Positions 1 through 10,369 of a stretch of DNA of 64,000 nt are shown here, piece after piece. The number at the start of each line of letters is the position of its first letter. The stretch's first letter is position 1. A model generated the notes under the pieces. The model saw only the letters and a list, made by a program, of their open reading frames with translations, did no database searches and was not told the DNA's origin. This stretch comes from Xylona heveae TC161 (taxonomy: Eukaryota; Ascomycota; Xylonomycetes; Xylonales; Xylonaceae): positions 930,001 to 994,000 of the forward strand of contig NW_017264196.1 in the NCBI RefSeq assembly GCF_001619985.1, written 5' to 3'. Position numbers and translations under genes: made by a program.

Positions 1-2777
1 AGTAGATCAAGCGCCCATTTTCGAAATTCAAGCGCAAACATTCAGGCGCAAAATATCCCATCTGCAGGTAACCGCAAAAACGCATTGACCAAGGAAAGCG
101 AATATGGAGTCCATGGAATCAAAACTCCATTGGTCGAAGTGTCCGTGAAAGCCGAAGAAGTATGGGGTCCTGCGTTAGGGGGCAAAGAAAAAGGGGACAA
201 CTTAAAGGCCATACTGGCATCCGTGGAAAGGCATCATGGCATACTGGAAGTTGGAGGAGCCCTGGCAGACTGTATCAAGAGAAAAGATTACGAATCGCTC
301 GTCGAGGAGTACATTCGAGCTCGCAGATATGCCGAAGAAGCTCGAAATCTTGCAAAAGTCACAAAGCAACACGGCACTGTGCTTACCGATCAACAAATTC
401 ATCAGATTGTCATCACCGCAAGAATGTGGGCCGATGTGGAAAACCGGATCCAGGAATTCAAGCGGGACACTTGGAAGAAGCTGGTCAGTATTCGTCCTAG
501 CAATCTACAGGAAGCTGGCATGACCCGGGAAGACGAGCATATGGAGCTCATAAGCATACTGCTCGAGTTGGGCGTGGAAGAGAATCCGGTTTGGGTTTGG
601 CTTCAAAGCCAATATGAGCACCTGAAAAGCAAGATTGGCGTGACGTCGGACAGATTCAAAGTTGAAGTCGAAATCCTTCGTCGCCGATTAGCTTTGGAAG
701 GAAAGCCATCCATTCATACGATTTCCAGTCATCTCCGTGCAGTCTCTCGACAAAATGTGGATAATGCACCCGGGAATATTGACAGGGTAGGAGTTCTCGA
801 GGTTTGGGAGAAAGTCAGGGCGACGGTTGAAGCTCTCCTCCACTCGCAGAAAGGCATACTAGGGGAGGTTCAAGAATTCTGGGAATCTGCCCAATCCTTC
901 ATCGAAGGGAAATTGCAAAAGACACTACCTGTTGGCTTGGACGGCCAAAGCCGGCAACACCACAGACTCTCTGAGGATCACGTCGATGACCTTCGCAAAG
1001 GCGTTGTGGAGCTCATCGACCTGATCAAGAATGCAGTCTTTTCATTCTTTGCGGACCCACCAATTGAAGACATATCCATGCTTGTTTCGCCTATACCGCC
1101 TTCTCCGGCTACGCCAGCAGGAATCTCGCCGCTTCCGACAAAGGCTGCAAGATTGACGGTTGACCCCCATAATCTACCCCCGCCTTCTCCTCGGGTTGGT
1201 GAAGCATGGGAAGACTTTGCCTTTTGGCCGCCATATGCCAATGCTCTAGGCGGGGTATATTACCTTGGAAATCTAATTGTCTTGGTTGGGACGGCTGCCA
1301 GTGAATTGGCAACCGTGAGCGTTATCGCCCAGAACAGCCGGACGCTCGAAGGACTGAGACTCTTTGTTGGCGCGATCCGCGAGCGTTGTGCCCAGGCCAT
1401 TTGCGCTGCCTGGGGAAAGGATGCAGAGAACTGTAAAGCACTAGAAGACTGGACTCCTGCGCCGCAGCGAAAGGGCGTTACGCAAATGCCCACATATTTT
1501 CTAAACTTTGAGATGCGAATCCTCGGCGGTATGCAAAGAATGCTCTACATTTCCGAGGCCATGGCGCGGTCGGGCTCCACGGACGTGGTCTTGCCTCCGC
1601 CGTCGAAGCTCCTCCAATTGGTCCGAAGCCAGTTTGTCGGAAGCGTATACAAAGTCTTTAGCGGAATGGTAGAAAACGCCGAAAAGCGGACAAATGCAGA
1701 CGAGGAAGAGCAATGGGACAGGGACACTGATATTCTCACTTCTGAAATTAACGACCTGGTCATAGCAAACACACCAGTCAAACGCATCAACTCAAAGGAC
1801 CGAGTAAGTTTCACCCATATCTTCCTCATATAAACTAGGACCATCATCCTCTAATACAGCTCAAAAATCATCTCTTTAGAACTCCCGCATGCTTCTCATC
1901 CTCAGCAATCTTCAAATCCTGCGCACCGAGATCATCCCGCAACTCATCAGCCAGTACGAAACAGACTTTAGCGTCACGCTTTCCGACGAACACAAGACCA
2001 TCCTCGACGTCCTTGGCCAAATCGACAGCCGCATTTTCCAGTCCTATACGCGGCCCACCGTCGACAAGATATCTACCCTCGTTCTCGAAGGCATCGCTTC
2101 GCCCTCCTGGCCACCGACTACCCCGCGACCCACCGACGTCAGGCCATACGTGTACGAGGTTCTGCTTCTTCTCATCCTCGTTCACACCGAAGTCACAACC
2201 ACCACTGCCTCCACCCTGACCTCTCGTGTCCTCTGCTACTTGCAAGAGCAAATGGCGCTTGCCCTCCTCGAGGGGTTCAAGAAGCGCAGAAAATACCCCC
2301 TCAGCTCCCTCATGCAAGCTACCCTCGACGTCGAATTCATCGCCCAGACCCTCAACCAGTACGCCACGGATAAAGTCAGCGACGCCACAAGCCGCATTTA
2401 TCTCGAACTCGACAAGGGCACGGACGAGGACGCAAGACGCATGTTGCAGAATGAATTGCCCGAAATGCGCGCCACGCTTAAACGTCTTCGTGAACATACG
2501 CGAAGTGAATTGTATGTCCCCGTCCCCCTTTTCCCTCGTTCCTTTTTCATTTCCTTTTTGCTTCTCTTTTCTCTTCTTCCTTTCTTTCTTCCTTATTTAC
2601 TTTCTCTCTCTCTCTCTTTCTTTCTTTCTATTTTTATTTCAATTTTTTTCTTTTTGTGGGTTGATTACACTCATCTTTCCCCGGATGCTAACCATTTTCT
2701 TTCCACATAGCGCCTGCTTCAAACGTCCCCGCGCTCCCCGCGACCGCGCCGACCGGCCCTCCCAACCACAAGAATAA
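1..2777 (+). CDS. sec5: Exocyst complex subunit Sec5 (5' end missing)
   Basis: The reading frame is open from base 1, so the N-terminus lies outside the window. Exons are 1-1803, 1880-2511 and 2711-2777; introns are GT-AG (76 and 199 nt) and phases close, giving at least 833 residues. The part near residues 50-200 (VERHHGILEVGG, CIKRKDYESLVEEY, EEHMELI-like and NPVWVW blocks) is the helical core I know from fungal Sec5. Sec5 is one of eight exocyst subunits tethering secretory vesicles to the plasma membrane at growing tips. A proline-rich stretch (about residues 345-400) interrupts the helices. The last exon adds only a basic, proline-rich tail. The family call rests on remembered similarity, not on a search. 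The gene converges on the RING gene downstream. Confidence 0.85.
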
Positions 2778-2835
2778 TCTCATTTCTTGTAACATGTCTT
2801 CTTGTCGCATGTTCCTTTTACAATCCATCATGCAT

Positions 2836-2864
2836 TGTACATCGTACATCGTACATCGTACATA
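2836..2864. repeat. Tandem TACATCG repeat (about 3.5 units)
   Basis: The 7-nt unit TACATCG is repeated three times in a row and then begins a fourth unit, just downstream of the sec5 stop, probably inside its 3' UTR. Confidence 0.85.
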
Positions 2865-2928
2865 TGCATTATGTATTCCCCACATTCCGTGTCACGTTCA
2901 ATTGAATTTCCTTGAGAAGATACCACTA

Positions 2929-2964
2929 TATCCATTCCTATATCCATTCTTATATCCATTCCCT
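2929..2964. repeat. 12-nt tandem repeat TATATCCATTCC (3 units)
   Basis: Three near-identical copies of a 12-nt unit with one C/T difference lie in the sec5 downstream region. Confidence 0.8.
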
Positions 2965-3451
2965 TTTCCTTTTCCATTCTCTTTTTTACACTTTCTCATT
3001 TTACTATTTTCATTTTTGAAATTCAAAATCTACTAGCCGTTCCTTTCACACCCTGGACCATGAAACCCGAATCCATTTGTCTGACTTACATTGAATCGTC
3101 ATGGCATCTTGCACCTCTGGTATCGACATTTTACAGCATTTTGGAGAAAAAGCAGAGAGGTTGTATATCAACATGAGATCTACTACCACTGGATTTTTCA
3201 TTACTAGATTCTCATTATGCATTTATTCACTTTCGTTGCTATGTAAGCCTCCATATATCATCACCAAAATAAATGAAAAGAGGTGGGGGTAGCGATACGA
3301 TGTTATTCAAACTTTGTATTATTCGGGACTCGTAGTGTTAGTCTGTCTCCCGTCTCCCGTCTCCCGTTCCCATTTTCTCGAAAGTAAGTGCCCCTGGGTT
3401 GGGTTAACCAGCCGCTTCCTCCCACCTCCCCTTCCCCCTGATAGGAAGAAT

Positions 3452-3510
<59 letters not shown>

Positions 3511-3511
3511 A
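3452..3511. repeat. GAAA microsatellite, about 15 units
   Basis: An almost perfect tetranucleotide array of about 60 bp. It sits at the left of a longer purine-rich block that ends near 4040 with an 18-base A run around 3980-3999. Confidence 0.95.
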
Positions 3512-4069
3512 GGGATGAAGAGACAGAGTAAAGAAGAGGATAGAGAGATAGAAGAAGGGAACAGAGATAAAAGAAGAGTTGAATAACAACGGAGAGAAAA
3601 GCAGAAGCGATCTCCCATGATCATGATCATTAAAAGACAATTACAATGATGCCAAGACCAACGCCTGAACATGCGCCGTGATATCGAAAAGACCCAGTCT
3701 CCGAAAAAAAAAAAAAGAAAAGAAAAGAAAAGCAAGGGCAAAGTGCAAAGGAAGAATGAAAGTACGACTTTGAACGCTGGCTTCGCGAGTGACAGAATGG
3801 AAGAAAGGGGAAATGGGTTAGGTTGTTACAAACGAGACGGAGGAAGAGAGATGGTGCTTAGAAGAGAGGAGAAGAGGAAGAAGAGGAAGAAGAGGAAGAA
3901 AATTTAATGGATCCGCCAGCGGGAATCTAAGCGTGTGATGTTCATCACGAAACGAAAGGTAAAGAGAAAGAAAAGAAAAAGAAAAAAAAAAAAAAAAAAG
4001 AAAGGAGAAGAAAAGGAAAAGGAGAAAGGAGATGGAGGGCAAGCGCGGCTAATGCAGAGATGAAATGCT

Positions 4070-5629
4070 CTACGGAGATTGACTATGATTGCTTCCGCTG
4101 AACCATCCTCGCACTCTGGAGCCTAGACCGCCTCCTCCAGAATGACCTTCTCCACTCCCAGAAGCATGCTCAGTTGCGGGAACGGACCCATGCCGCTGGA
4201 TACCAGGCACTGAAGCTGGAGCAGGAGGAGGTGGGCTTCCAGTCTCGCTCCCGATTGAGATGGGGTTGGTACGGCTGCCCTCAGGCGGCGCTGCTTCAGG
4301 CCAAGGACTTGTGGCTGATGGTTGGGAATTTGCAGGTTCCTGGCCGGGTGTGCGGACAGCACCTTGGCCATGGCCGTTGCCCTCACCTTCGCCCTCCTTG
4401 GGCATGATTCCCTTTCTGCAGTGCGGGCAAGTATCATGCTCGCCGAGCCAAGCGCCGATACACTGTTCATGGAACCAATGCCGGCAAGGCAGAACGGTCA
4501 CGTCAGAGCCGATCTCGACGGGGTCCATACAGATACTGCAATCGGCTGTGCCTGTGCTTTCATCCAGCATGCTTTGGTCGACCTTCTTCTTTGGTAGAGC
4601 GGCAATGGCCTCTTCCGTGGCGGGACCGGGAGCGTTCCCCGTTGCATTTTGTTCCATGAGCTGGGAAATGACTCTGTCGAGAGCTTCCTGCGTGTAGACT
4701 GCATCCCCGTGGGCGGCTGCCGCCGGATTGAACATTGATGCTAGGATTGCGGCGAGCGGATTGGCGGGGCCGGCGCCGGGTCCGTTGCCACCCCCGGCCT
4801 GGGGCTGACTAGCATCGTTAATCTGTTGAAATAGAGCTCCAAGGACACTAAAAGAAAGAGACATGTTAGAACGGACTTGTTACATAGGAATTATAGGAAG
4901 GGTTTTCACTTACTCCTGCAAACCGCCAAAAGGCTCCTGTTGCGGCTGTGGATTATTGGCATCTCGTGGGTATAACCTCGCATTATAACCTATTCTGATA
5001 CCAGGGGCCTGATGTACTCCTTGCCACTGATGCTGTTGCTGTGGATTATGTGCGCCATCGCCTTCTCGGTGGCCTGGTTGTTGTCCATCGTTCGATCCTG
5101 CTCCTGCTCCTGCTTGGGGGTGTGCTTGCGGACCGCCCTGTTGTGTCGCTGGTTGATTGCGGGCAAACTGGGGACCCATCATGCCCTGCAGCATTGTCTG
5201 GAAATTCTGTAGAAGAGGATTGTTCTGTGTTCCTGGGCCCATGAATCCTTCATTCGGGTTTGAACGGTAAATTACGCGTGTAAAAGTTACCCCGCCCGGA
5301 CCTGTGGAATATTCGACACGGTCTATGTCACCTTCATCAGGATCGGGTGGATCTGATGCCCACGGATTATGATCATGGAACGGATGCTGTGAAGACGAGT
5401 CGAAAATATCATCATCATCATTGTCATATCGAGGGTCGTTCTCTTCTTCAATCTAGCGATCCTGTTAGCATGGCTAGAATGCTACTGAGTTCAGACAGAA
5501 ATGGCTCACAATTTCAGTAAAGTCTGATTGACAGCTTGGACATGTCAGCCCATGCTCGTCCCGATGCCATTCGTTCTCACACTCGTGGCAAAACACGAGC
5601 TCTCTCTCTTGGCCCTCATGGTCCGACAT
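4070..5629 (-). CDS. RING-H2 E3 ubiquitin ligase with N-terminal zinc ribbon (RNF126/RNF115-like)
   Basis: Exons are 5629-5510, 5452-4914 and 4847-4070, with closing phases and a 478-residue product. Residues 14-33 hold CHEC...CPSC, the zinc ribbon that binds ubiquitin or client proteins in the RNF126/RNF115/BCA2 group. The middle is acidic, then Q/G/A-rich. Residues 323-363 form a canonical C3H2C3 RING (CSIC, CRHWFH, CPHC) that recruits E2 enzymes. The tail of about 115 residues is S/P/G-rich and disordered. The family works in quality control of misfolded or mislocalised proteins. The pairing of the two zinc modules at the two ends is the main support. The substrate cannot be read from sequence. 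Start: first ATG, directly ahead of the zinc ribbon. Confidence 0.88.
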
Positions 5630-6592
5630 GATCTCCAGTGCAGCAACGTGATGTCGAGGCTCGGTCGCTGTTGGCCAGACTCCTTCCAGATACAGACCAA
5701 GTAATCAAGCAACGAATACTATCGTGCTGACCCGGTGAGCTTTAGCATCTGACGCTTGATGAATGAATCAATGCAGCCACGCGCAACAAGGCTCAAGGAA
5801 GTTGAAGCGATATCTGGGGCGACTCGTTCGTGGCGGGGCTAAAACAATAACTCCGATGATTGAACCCGCAGACAAAGAGGTTCAAGGGAGGGAGCTATCG
5901 TTGGATAATTATCTTCAAAGATGTTGCCGGCAAGTGGCTGTCTCGTAAGGATAAGAATCCGATATTAGTTTAATTACCTTATCCTCGATGACATGTCAAG
6001 CCGCAACAGCCTATGAACGGTTTTGGCAATTCACTTGGGCCCCAAGCAAAATGACGTCGGATCCGAGAGGCAATCTGCACGCACCGCCACCGTTGGGAAT
6101 GGCACGCAATCTATATACTCTGTAAAAACTGAGAGTGAAAAGGTATCAAGTCTTGAGTTATTACGAATCAGAGTGTCCTTTTTATTTGCCTCGCCAAGTA
6201 AGCGCATGAAGCTCAAGTTACAATGTCAGCCTTTGTTGTTGCACCATCATTTTAGTCAGCTATCGCGTGCCATGCTTCTTCGACTTTCGGCTGTCTTCTG
6301 CCATATATTATTATTTGATACTTTCTACAAGTACCTACTTTATCAAAGAACAGAAATGCAAACGCCGCTGCAAATAGATGCCTAATAAGATGAAAGAAAC
6401 GAGTCATGACTTGTACTTTACATGTGTCCATCACAACTGATAGCGTGGCCCCGGTCAGCAGATATTCTCTGGCACAATGGATGCCTATCGATGTACGTCT
6501 GGCGATCCCCTTGTACGTCATCGAGCTCCATGCGGGGGTTTTCGGTAGAGATAATAGATGAGAGCAGGCGTTCGGTCGAGATATCCAAGCCT
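5630..6592. other. Intergenic, RING gene promoter and fis1 downstream region
   Basis: No credible coding region. It contains a pair of inverted GATA words (5948-5955 AGGATAAG and 5978-5985 CTTATCCT). The left part is the likely RING gene promoter and the right part the fis1 3' UTR. Confidence 0.7.
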
Positions 6593-7293
6593 TTACCGTC
6601 TCCGGGCGCCCTTGAAAATCAAGCTTCCAACAAGACCTGCGGCAACTGCAACACCTCCAAGGATCGCAACTCCCACCATTCCTTCTCGCGCAACTTTGTC
6701 ATCGATGAGGCCGCGCAAGCTTGCAGCCTGCAGATTTGCGGGCTCAAGGTCGAGAAGCAGCTCGTTGTACCTCCGTGCTTCTGCGTAGTTTCCGAGTTTG
6801 TAGTTTCCAAGCGCCAGATAATACAGGCATTCTCGGCGACGTTCGGGGGAGCTGCGGAAGATCTCCGAGAGCAGTCGGACACCGGATTGCTGATCTTCCC
6901 GTTTGTTTGATTTGATCAATCCCTGAGTAGATCATGTTAACACAATTTGCGGTTCAAATGATGTGGAGATTCGCATGCCCAGGCAAAGTTAAATTTGGTC
7001 TGCACACCGACATATTCGCCCTCCTGAAGATACTGCGAGCGGAGCACTTCCAGCTCCGCTGACTTCAAGGGACTATGATAAGCTATGTCAGCAACAAGTT
7101 ACATTATTTCTCGCAGCTTGGGGGCGATGAATAAATGGCAGGAAGCTCAAGAGACAAACTAACCTCTCTGCATCAGCAGCGTCTAGAGATAACCATATGT
7201 TAGCTTATTTGTACGGAAAATCGTAATATATGCCCGCAGCGCATCTTGTCTAGTAAAACCCAGAGTATACTCACATGGAAGGCTCGATCCCAT
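6593..7293 (-). CDS. fis1: Mitochondrial and peroxisomal fission protein Fis1
   Basis: A 153-residue tail-anchored protein from four exons: 7293-7275 (19 nt), 7182-7164 (19 nt), 7072-6979 and 6922-6593. The joined start reads [20 protein letters not shown], the expected Fis1 N-terminus, although neither small exon is visible as an ORF. The TPR-like helical bundle includes KFNFAWGLIKSN and [20 protein letters not shown] hydrophobic segment ([20 protein letters not shown]) and a basic GARRR tail anchor it in the outer membrane, where it recruits the dynamin-like fission GTPase. The third intron (6978-6923) begins with GC rather than GT. Using it restores the conserved FAWGLIKS junction; reading through hits a stop. 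Confidence 0.92.
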
Positions 7294-7684
7294 TTTAGTC
7301 TTCTAACAAAAAGATTAGGTGACCGAAAGGAAAGTGAAGCCAAGTCGAGACGTAATGGGTGTGGAAAGTGCTCTTGCATATGCCGAGCGGAGCATCTATG
7401 GCGAACGTCAGCGGCAGGTGGCGCTCTCTGCATCAAAAGTGTGGCGGTGCAAGGCTGCCCCGCTCCGGGTAATGAGCGGTGAGCTGCTTTGTTGATCGGC
7501 CAACCCGCGAAACCCCCGACACAAACAAATCACATGTGTGAAAGTCGATTTCCTGGTCAATTAGTCGTCATTTGCTTGAGCATCTCAAAACATTACTTGT
7601 TATAGAGCTTAGAAGCGTACATCTCAGAGCTCAAAAAATCGATTGCGAACCATTTTGACTCTTATTTTTGACCTGATTGGCAAA
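7294..7684. other. Divergent promoter region fis1/spc24
   Basis: A 391-bp gene-free stretch between two divergent start codons. It must hold both core promoters. No further element was recognised. Confidence 0.7.
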
Positions 7685-8473
7685 ATGCTCTTAGACGAAG
7701 ACCCGGCGACGGTATGCACATCTCTTTCATGATACAGAATGGCCAAGCTCACTTACCTCGCAGCTGATCCATCATACCATTGGAAACTTTAACACCGACC
7801 CCGACAAGCATGCGCTGGGGCGCATTAACGAATCGTTGTCAGCTCTGCAGCAAGCTCGCGACTTGCGACTCCGGGAAGCTGAGAATGCCCTAAAAAGTAG
7901 ATTTCTGTCGTCAAAATATACACAGCGCATCGTCTAATAGATATGAATTTAGAACTTTCGCGCAATCTATCATCCCTACAGACTCATCACAATGAAACGG
8001 TTGCATCACACGATCCTGCCGACCATGCTTCGCAGATATTTTCGCTAGATACGCAAAAGTTCCGCATCGCCAAAGCCGCATCGGATATGGAGATTGAAGG
8101 AGAAAGACTTGACCAGGAACTCGAGATTCTGAAAAGCAGATTGCAAGATCTGGAGCTCCAGGGTCTGGAGGGCGGAGAAACCGAGAGAGGAAAGAGAGAC
8201 TTGGAGGATGAAACAATGTCAGTCGACCACTCCGAGTACCCCCGAAAGGTCGCGTCTGGACGCGAAGGAATCAAAAACATAGCTAACAAGGATCTTCACA
8301 GTCTCAAACTAAAAGTGTATCGGTCGCTAGGCATCGATATTGAATCGGATCATGCAGGAAATTACAACAAGGCTGTTATCCGGAACATCCAAAAAGCCGA
8401 TGTCCACGTTATGAACCTTGATCCGAAGTTTTCGAAATTCTTCTATGCAAATTATCTTTGGCAGAGCATGTAA
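7685..8473 (+). CDS. spc24: Kinetochore protein Spc24 (Ndc80 complex)
   Basis: Exons are 7685-7711, 7764-7896, 7953-8217 and 8302-8473, giving 198 residues. The start [19 protein letters not shown], a coiled coil (about 30-125) and the C-terminal globular motif [11 protein letters not shown]...[11 protein letters not shown]...[12 protein letters not shown] match Spc24, which with Spc25 links the Ndc80 complex to the inner kinetochore. The third exon starts inside the apparent ORF: joining 7896 to 7953 restores [13 protein letters not shown]. The last intron (8218-8301) is a multiple of three and stop-free, so it can be mistaken for coding sequence. It has GT and AG ends and a CTAAC branch site, and its removal gives the family's [13 protein letters not shown]. 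Confidence 0.9.
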
Positions 8474-8831
8474 TTCATGCTTATCCCAGGGAGTTTTCTT
8501 TTGGCTGGAGTTGTGCAGGTCTGGCGTGCTGGAGTAGGCGGGTTCATAGGAGCGTAAGGACGACACGGTGTGTTTTGGACAAAGACTGTCTCCGTTTCCG
8601 TAATACCGCCCGATTCTTGTTCTTAATTCATTCCCCTTATATATTCCTTTCCCATTTTCTGAATTCAATAATTGCAAACTGTTTGGTATCGTCGTAAACA
8701 GAGCGTTTCGTTCCCTCATGGAGCTCATTCTACGGTGCGTATAATGCCGGCCAGCGACTGATGTGTAAGAATACATTGCATGCTCACCAACTGAGGAAAA
8801 AGCATTAACATGCTATCCAGGAACATGCTTC
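8474..8831. other. Convergent 3' intergenic region spc24/rrg7
   Basis: 358 bp between two 3' ends. No coding or repeat signal was seen. Confidence 0.7.
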
Positions 8832-9782
8832 TCAACCCTGTTCAAGAGTATGCAACGTGTGTATCTGGGCCTCAGCATCCGGCAGCTCTTCGCCCCTCCA
8901 AGTCAAAACGACCTCTTTGCTCAACGGGCCTTGACTCTCCCGGCCAATACCTTGACCCCTGATGATCTCAGAGCCAAGAAAAGCATCTGCCTTTTTCACA
9001 GGAGCACAAAACCTCAAAGTAACACCCACCCCTTCCAGCCCTGCCTGCACCGCAGTTGCATTCCACACCAGCTGCTCAACCACACCAGTCTCTTTTGCGA
9101 TTTTTGCAAATCCCAATGGGAACCGGCTTCTCGCCAGCGCATCTCTAACCCCCTTCGTAGCGTCTTTCGGCGTGGCCAATATCCCCACGACGCCTCCTTC
9201 GGCTTGATACGCTGCCGGGGCGCCCGCAAACGCGCCTTCAAGCTCACGCACCATATTTGGACTAGGCGGCCGACTGATCGCCTTGCATTGGACTATTACC
9301 GGCAGCGACAATGGCAAGGAAACGTTCTCTGCGTCTGGCTCCGCGCCGGATGTTGCGTCCTCCAGAGGAACAGGGATCTGCCAGTGACCTAGAAGGTCGA
9401 TGCCGAAATCTGAACGGCCTCCAATGCGCGCGAGTGAGAAGCCGAGCCGTCGTAATGTCTCCTGAACTGTATATTCGTAATGCGTCCCAACAAAAGTCGT
9501 GCTTGAGGGTGTCAGGTTGGCACGTGATGCGTAGGAAAGAAATGATGCGAGATCGTAGTGGTTCTTTTTGTCTTTGGTGATTGCTTTGTATGTGGAGGAA
9601 GAGCGTTTTGATGGGACTGAAATGCTGGTAGAGGGAGGATTCAGAGGCCCGTTGATTAGAAAGTTTGAAGAAACGGTCGCCTTTGTGGAAGAAAATGCAA
9701 GAGAGGTATATGCTGGTTTTTGGCGAAGGAGTCTGGATACGCCCTGGGTGTATATCCGGGAAGATGTCAAGAAGAATGTCAT
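8832..9782 (-). CDS. rrg7: Rrg7-like mitochondrial protein with PD-(D/E)XK nuclease fold (DUF2034)
   Basis: Single exon, 316 residues. The first 65 or so residues are rich in R, S and T with few acids, as in a mitochondrial presequence. The block GTHYEYTVQETLRRLGFSL, then GRSDFGIDLLGHW, then VIVQCK shows a restriction-endonuclease-like core: E in the first helix, D in FGID, and Q-C-K as the E-x-K variant. This matches the fungal family 'Required for respiratory growth protein 7', whose biochemical activity is not established. No intron was needed. It is divergent with med21. A catalytic role is inferred from the fold only. Confidence 0.85.
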   Translation of the reverse strand: MTFFLTSSRIYTQGVSRLLRQKPAYTSLAFSSTKATVSSNFLINGPLNPPSTSISVPSKRSSSTYKAITKDKKNHYDLASFLSYASRANLTPSSTTFVGTHYEYTVQETLRRLGFSLARIGGRSDFGIDLLGHWQIPVPLEDATSGAEPDAENVSLPLSLPVIVQCKAISRPPSPNMVRELEGAFAGAPAAYQAEGGVVGILATPKDATKGVRDALARSRFPLGFAKIAKETGVVEQLVWNATAVQAGLEGVGVTLRFCAPVKKADAFLGSEIIRGQGIGRESQGPLSKEVVLTWRGEELPDAEAQIHTLHTLEQG

Positions 9783-10369
9783 ATTGAGGTGCTGAGGCTA
9801 TGTAATGTTTTCCATTATTCAGAAAGCAATTGAACAATCATGGCATTGAGTCCTGGAGCCCAGACAGGGAATCAATGTGATAATATGCCCGTTCAAATCC
9901 AGATGAGCAAAAGTCGGTGTAACGTATATATTTCGCAAGTCGATATACCGAATGATACTCGAATGGCAAAATACTAGAAGCAAAATTCATAGAAGTCAAA
10001 ACAAGAAAACAAAGGTTGCGCTCCAATCACATCAGACGTTTGGCCGAGTGCTCATCCAGTCATATAGTCCTGCACCTCGCCGTTTGTCAGTGTCGATCTC
10101 CCGCAGAGTTTAAACCACGCGAACCTCCGTTTCCTCCGTCCAGCTACTCCGTATATTAACCACAACACGGAGTATATCCAATTTACACCATTGACGCAAC
10201 CAATCGACCTCCAGTTCACCTCTTGACAAATTATCCAATTCATTCTCTACCAGTCCATTGTACTCTCGCGACCCTCTCTCACCCTTCGCGACAAGCGTTC
10301 TCTCCCTAATTTCACTCGACCAGTCCTCTTCCAACTACACAGGGACGCCAGACCTCTACGCAACGCAAT
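9783..10369. other. Divergent promoter region rrg7/med21
   Basis: 587 bp with no coding signal. It includes an inverted repeat of the word TACTCCGT/ACGGAGTA (listed separately). Confidence 0.7.
10145..10174. promoter_or_regulatory. Inverted repeat of TACTCCGT upstream of med21
   Basis: Arms TACTCCGT (10145-10152) and ACGGAGTA (10167-10174) are perfect reverse complements separated by 14 bp, about 200 bp upstream of the med21 start. The same word occurs elsewhere in intergenic DNA of this window. A role as a protein-binding site is an inference. Confidence 0.5.

Larger units (their letters stand above)
2778..4069. other. Convergent 3' intergenic region, purine-rich
   Basis: This lies between the 3' ends of sec5 (+) and the RING gene (-). 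It holds pyrimidine-rich and AT-rich tails, three short tandem repeats (2836-2864, 2929-2964, 3346-3368), a GAAA microsatellite and a long homopurine tract on the + strand (about 3440-4040). Long apparent ORFs here are repeats read as K/E or F/L/S polymers and are not genes. Confidence 0.8.

Noticed and set aside
3314-4042. Several ORFs of 70-140 codons on both strands
   Set aside because: They are translations of the GAAA and purine-rich tracts (poly K/E or F/L/S) without a coding pattern.
9891-9901. GTTCAAATCC resembling a tRNA B box
   Set aside because: No matching A box, acceptor stem or anticodon arm could be folded around it.
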